A DNA stretch of 64,000 nucleotides, taken from NCBI RefSeq assembly GCF_014306625.1, contig NZ_JACRYL010000007.1, positions 205,850 through 269,849 on the forward strand. Reading direction: 5' to 3'. Source of the DNA: Pedobacter fastidiosus. Its GTDB lineage: Bacteria > Bacteroidota > Bacteroidia > Sphingobacteriales > Sphingobacteriaceae. Positions 61,194 through 64,000 of the stretch are shown here, piece after piece. The first letter of the stretch is position 1. Each line of letters opens with the position of its first letter. The notes beneath the pieces are model-generated. The model was given only the letters and a program-made list of their open reading frames with translations, did not search any database and had not been told where the DNA came from. Both the position numbers and the translations under genes were made by a program.

Positions 61194-62291
61194 ATGAATA
61201 ATTTTAAAAAATTATCTGGGCTGGCGCTCATGATGGCAATGGCCGCGACTAGCGCCTGTCAGCAAAACACTAAAAAACCTGCAACAGAAACTGGTGATAC
61301 GACGAAAAATTCAAAATATTTATCTCAGCCATTAATTTCGAATATTTACACCGCTGATCCTTCTGCGCATGTTTTTAATGGAAAAATTTACATCTATCCA
61401 TCTCACGATATTGAAGCGGGAATAAAAGAAAACGATAACGGCGATCATTTTGATATGCGAGACTATCACATTTTAAGTATGGATAGCATTGGTGGAAAAG
61501 TTACCGATAATGGTGTTGCACTTAGCGTAAAAGACATTCCCTGGGCGGGCAGACAGCTTTGGGCGCCAGATGTTGCCTTTAAAAATGGAACTTACTACTT
61601 GTATTTCCCTGTTAAAGATAAAAATGATGTTTTTAAAATCGGCGTAGCAACAGCAAAAACTCCAACAGGGCCATTTAAAGCAGAAGCAAAACCCATTGAA
61701 GGCAGTTTTAGTATAGATCCTGCCGTATTTACAGATACCGATGGGAGCACTTATATGTATTATGGCGGCATTTGGGGCGGTCAGCTTCAACGCTGGAATA
61801 ATGGAAAATATGACGCCAATGGCTCTAAAACTGATTCGGGAAAAGAAAATGAGCCTGCATTAACCGCTAAAGTTGCAAAGCTGAGTAAAGATATGCTGAG
61901 TTTTGATGGTACGGTAAAAGACGTTGTAATTTTAGATGCTGCAGGGAAACCGCTTTTAACCAAAGATCATGATAGACGGTTTTTTGAGGGCGCTTGGATG
62001 CACAAATACAATAGCAAATATTACTTTACTTATTCTACAGGCGATACTCATTTCTTGGCCTCGGCAATTGGCGATAAACCTTATGGACCTTTTACCTATC
62101 AAGGCACTTTTATGAATCCTGTTGAAGGCTGGACAACCCACCATTCTATAGTAGAAATTAAAGGCAAATGGTACATTTTCTATCACGATACGCAGCTCTC
62201 GGGCAAAACCCATCTTCGAAATGTTAAGGTTGCTGAGTTAACACACAAAGCTGATGGAACTATTGCACTGATAGAGCCAATGAAAAAATAA
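61194..62291 (+). CDS. glycoside hydrolase family 43 lipoprotein
   Basis: A 365-residue five-bladed propeller enzyme with lipobox cysteine 22 (ATSAC). The catalytic base aspartate is in YTADPSAHVFNGKIYIYPSH, the pKa-modulating Asp is in FSIDPAVFTDTDGS, and the general acid Glu is in RRFFEGAWMHKYNSKYYFTY. Likely a beta-xylosidase or alpha-L-arabinofuranosidase acting on xylan fragments. It follows the GH115 gene by 26 bp, completing the hemicellulose cluster. Confidence 0.92.
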   Translation: MNNFKKLSGLALMMAMAATSACQQNTKKPATETGDTTKNSKYLSQPLISNIYTADPSAHVFNGKIYIYPSHDIEAGIKENDNGDHFDMRDYHILSMDSIGGKVTDNGVALSVKDIPWAGRQLWAPDVAFKNGTYYLYFPVKDKNDVFKIGVATAKTPTGPFKAEAKPIEGSFSIDPAVFTDTDGSTYMYYGGIWGGQLQRWNNGKYDANGSKTDSGKENEPALTAKVAKLSKDMLSFDGTVKDVVILDAAGKPLLTKDHDRRFFEGAWMHKYNSKYYFTYSTGDTHFLASAIGDKPYGPFTYQGTFMNPVEGWTTHHSIVEIKGKWYIFYHDTQLSGKTHLRNVKVAELTHKADGTIALIEPMKK

Positions 62292-62319
62292 TCTAACGAA
62301 CAAGTCTTAAATGACTTTT

Positions 62320-62352
62320 AAACCTCATAGGTTTTAAAAACCTACGAGGTTT
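62320..62352. repeat. palindromic repeat (CCTCGTAGG family) after GH43
   Basis: AAACCTCATAGGTTTT followed by AAAACCTACGAGGTTT with one A/G mismatch between arms, 28 bp after the GH43 stop; probably a terminator. Confidence 0.7.
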
Positions 62353-62440
62353 GTATGGTAAATGTAGAAGTGTAAAAATTTAGTCGGATAAGCGAATGTT
62401 AGCTATTTTTTGACAACTTGCAATTTTTACAACCCATTAG

Positions 62441-63556
62441 ATGAGAACTGACCTAGCCAATGAGCTGACCACCAAGCCGCACTATCCCATATTAGATGGC
62501 CTTCGCGGTGTCGCAGCTATAATCGTTGTAACATTTCATTTGGCTGAACCGTTAGCCACAGGTCATTTAGATATCCTTGTTAATCACGGTTATTTGGCTG
62601 TAGATTTCTTCTTTTTATTATCGGGCTTCGTGATGGGCTACGCCTACGATGATCGTTGGTCTAAAATGACAGTCGGCAATTTTTTTAAACGACGGATTGT
62701 ACGTCTTCAACCGATGGTAGTTTTGGGAATGACTTTGGGAGCTATCGGATTCTACTATACAGATTCAACAATATGGCCTCTAATTCACACTATTCCGATT
62801 TGGAAAATGCTGTTGGTAATGTTAATCGGCTATACAATTTTGCCCATACCATTATCGCTTGATATCCGTGGATGGCAAGAAATGCACCCCCTAAATAGCG
62901 TGGGTTGGTCTTTGTTTTTTGAATATATTGCCAACATTCTATACGCGGTCTGGATCAGGAAATTTTCCAATATGGCATTGGGGATCTTAGTCGTTATCGC
63001 AGCTATTGCACTCACACACTTGGCAATTACAAATGGAGATTTAAGCGGTGGTTGGACACTCAATGTAGAACAGGTTCGCATTGGGCTAACTCGTACCATG
63101 TACCCTTTCTTTGCAGGCCTGTTACTTTCTCGCATAGCCAAGCCAACTAAAATTAAAAATGCCTTTTTATGGTGTAGCCTTTTAGTCGCTCTTGTACTTT
63201 ATATGCCACGCATTGGCGGAGCTGAGCATCTTTGGATGAACGGGATCTTTGAATCTGTATGTATTATCATCGTTTTTCCGCTTATCGTTTATCTTGGCGC
63301 TAGTGGGGTAATTCAAACTCAAAGAGAGCGCAAGATCTGCAAATTTTTAGGCGATATATCTTATCCACTTTACCTAGTACATTATCCATTAGTTTATTTT
63401 TATGTTGCTTGGATCAGTAACAACAAAGGTATAACAATTGCACAGGCTTGGCCTTATGCGTTACTCGTTTTATTAGGTGGGATTGTGTTGGCTTATGCCT
63501 CACTGAAATGGTACGATGAGCCGGTTCGCAAATGGTTGAGGAAAAGATTTGCATAG
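62441..63556 (+). CDS. acyltransferase family 3 membrane protein (OafA type)
   Basis: A 371-residue integral membrane O-acyltransferase with about ten hydrophobic helices. N-terminal motif PILDGLRGVAAIIVVTFHLA contains the conserved Arg and the active-site His, and 'YLAVDFFFLLSGFVMGY' follows, as in OafA/NolL-type proteins. 'NSVGWSLFFEYIANILY' is also typical. Such enzymes acetylate surface sugars, antibiotics or sterol-like substrates; target unknown. It stands alone between two palindromic repeats. Confidence 0.92.
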   Translation: MRTDLANELTTKPHYPILDGLRGVAAIIVVTFHLAEPLATGHLDILVNHGYLAVDFFFLLSGFVMGYAYDDRWSKMTVGNFFKRRIVRLQPMVVLGMTLGAIGFYYTDSTIWPLIHTIPIWKMLLVMLIGYTILPIPLSLDIRGWQEMHPLNSVGWSLFFEYIANILYAVWIRKFSNMALGILVVIAAIALTHLAITNGDLSGGWTLNVEQVRIGLTRTMYPFFAGLLLSRIAKPTKIKNAFLWCSLLVALVLYMPRIGGAEHLWMNGIFESVCIIIVFPLIVYLGASGVIQTQRERKICKFLGDISYPLYLVHYPLVYFYVAWISNNKGITIAQAWPYALLVLLGGIVLAYASLKWYDEPVRKWLRKRFA

Positions 63557-63611
63557 TTGCAATTTTTTATGCCTTTCAAAGTCCTTCCCACTTGTTTAAA
63601 ATATCTTCTTC

Positions 63612-63646
63612 AAACCTCGTAGGTTTTAAAAACCCACGAGGTTTTT
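63612..63646. repeat. palindromic repeat (CCTCGTAGG family) after the acyltransferase
   Basis: AAACCTCGTAGGTTTT followed by AAAACCCACGAGGTTT and a T-run, with one T/C mismatch between arms. It lies 55 bp after the acyltransferase stop and before the end of the converging GH43 remnant, so it can act as a terminator. Confidence 0.7.
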
Positions 63647-63688
63647 TATTCATATACTTTTTGCCGAGTAAATTATAGTATTTAAGAC

Positions 63689-63943
63689 TCACCTATAAAC
63701 CGCATCATCTCCTTTATAATCAAGCCATTTAAAACTTGCTGAATTAGTAGATGGAACGCCTGACGAGGTTGCGTACATGGCGAATAGAGAACCAATAAAT
63801 CCACCTGCCACCTGCGTACTCAAAAATTTCCCATCAACTTTATCTTTTAACAATTTCCAGTTATTAGGAGTATTTCCGTAAGAAAAACTATAATCTTCCT
63901 TGTTTGCTGTGATTTGTAAATAAAGTGCATATACCAATAAATT
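63689..63943 (-). pseudogene. 3' remnant of a GH43 beta-xylosidase-like gene
   Basis: About 80 codons in the minus frame with a GH43 C-terminal domain pattern: 'SFSYGNTPNNWKLLKDKVDG', 'FLSTQVAGGFIGSLFAMYAT' and the closing 'FKWLDYKGDDAVYR'. The frame has no ATG start and the homology begins abruptly at about 63937, next to TGACCCCC repeats. The N-terminal 5-bladed propeller is missing from the window. The gene was most likely cut by an insertion element whose end begins at about 63940. Confidence 0.75.
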
Positions 63944-64000
63944 TGACCCCCTTTCGCCAATTTTAAATTGACCCCCAGAGTTGTTGCTTGAAAAAAGCAG
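63940..64000. mobile_element. end of an IS21-type insertion element (partial)
   Basis: The words AATTTGACCCCCTT (63940-63953) and AAATTGACCCCCAG (63965-63978) form two copies of TTGACCCCC exactly 25 bp apart, at the point where GH43 homology stops. Repeated TGACCCCC words at each terminus are typical of IS21-family elements in Bacteroidota. Only the first 60 bp are in the window, so the transposase (IstA/IstB) is not visible and the family is inferred. Confidence 0.6.

Overview
The window is AT-rich chromosomal DNA of a Bacteroidota bacterium, most likely a Pedobacter-like member of the Sphingobacteriaceae. Supporting evidence: two SusC/SusD outer-membrane uptake pairs, many 'MKK...' lipoproteins with Bacteroidota-type lipoboxes, TAnnTTTG-type -7 promoter boxes, little Shine-Dalgarno signal, ECF sigma/anti-sigma pairs, the futalosine menaquinone pathway, and plant-polysaccharide hydrolases.

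Layout. 1-2.4 kb: 5' part of a C-terminal processing protease, a small conserved protein and an outer-membrane barrel protein. 2.4-16.8 kb: an uptake and amino-sugar region. One minus-strand operon is susC-susD-DUF4397; next comes a DeoR-type regulator; then a minus-strand operon anmK-susC-susD, divergent from a NagB deaminase fused to a PIG-L deacetylase. The DeoR/susC intergenic region carries CGCA motifs spaced exactly 10 bp apart. 16.9-21 kb: hsp20, a truncated glycosyltransferase, small membrane/secreted proteins, an ECF sigma factor and a PD40 lipoprotein. 21.3-26.3 kb: DUF4197 and von Willebrand A proteins divergent from an ECF sigma and a coupled anti-sigma/TonB-C protein. 26.4-31.6 kb: PaiB-like protein, the phosphate transporter pit with its PhoU-like partner behind a Pho-box-like repeat, a 1.2-kb array of two alternating repeat modules (A about 122 bp, B exactly 178 bp), and a PhoR-like kinase. 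31.7-38 kb: a paired radical-SAM/TIGR03915 putative DNA repair module, HD hydrolase, XRE regulator, RlmL-type methyltransferase and DUF3127 protein.

38.1-41.5 kb is the most unusual part. A lipoprotein gene, split by an apparent +1-base frameshift, has a Cys-rich segment, a poly-Gly linker and a C-terminal domain with papain-like Cys-His-Asp order. Two paralogous secreted proteins follow it. Between those two lies a 13-codon remnant of a second copy of the toxin-like C-terminus. This looks like a toxin/immunity locus that grows by cassette displacement. Two copies of a 14-bp motif exactly 21 bp apart, resembling a LytTR operator, precede it.

42-53.4 kb is mostly housekeeping: a two-component system, mqnD-mqnB, PTPS/QueD-folE-fabD, an NtrY-like kinase and a coiled-coil protein. 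53.6-62.3 kb is a plus-strand glucuronoxylan-type cluster: GHL10 hydrolase, LacI regulator with a perfect operator, SDR, GH10 xylanase, GH115 glucuronidase interrupted by an in-frame TAG, and GH43. The window ends with an acyltransferase and the 3' remnant of another GH43 gene, cut by what looks like the end of an IS21-type element. Several families of short palindromic repeats are scattered between genes. I see no tRNA, rRNA or CRISPR array.
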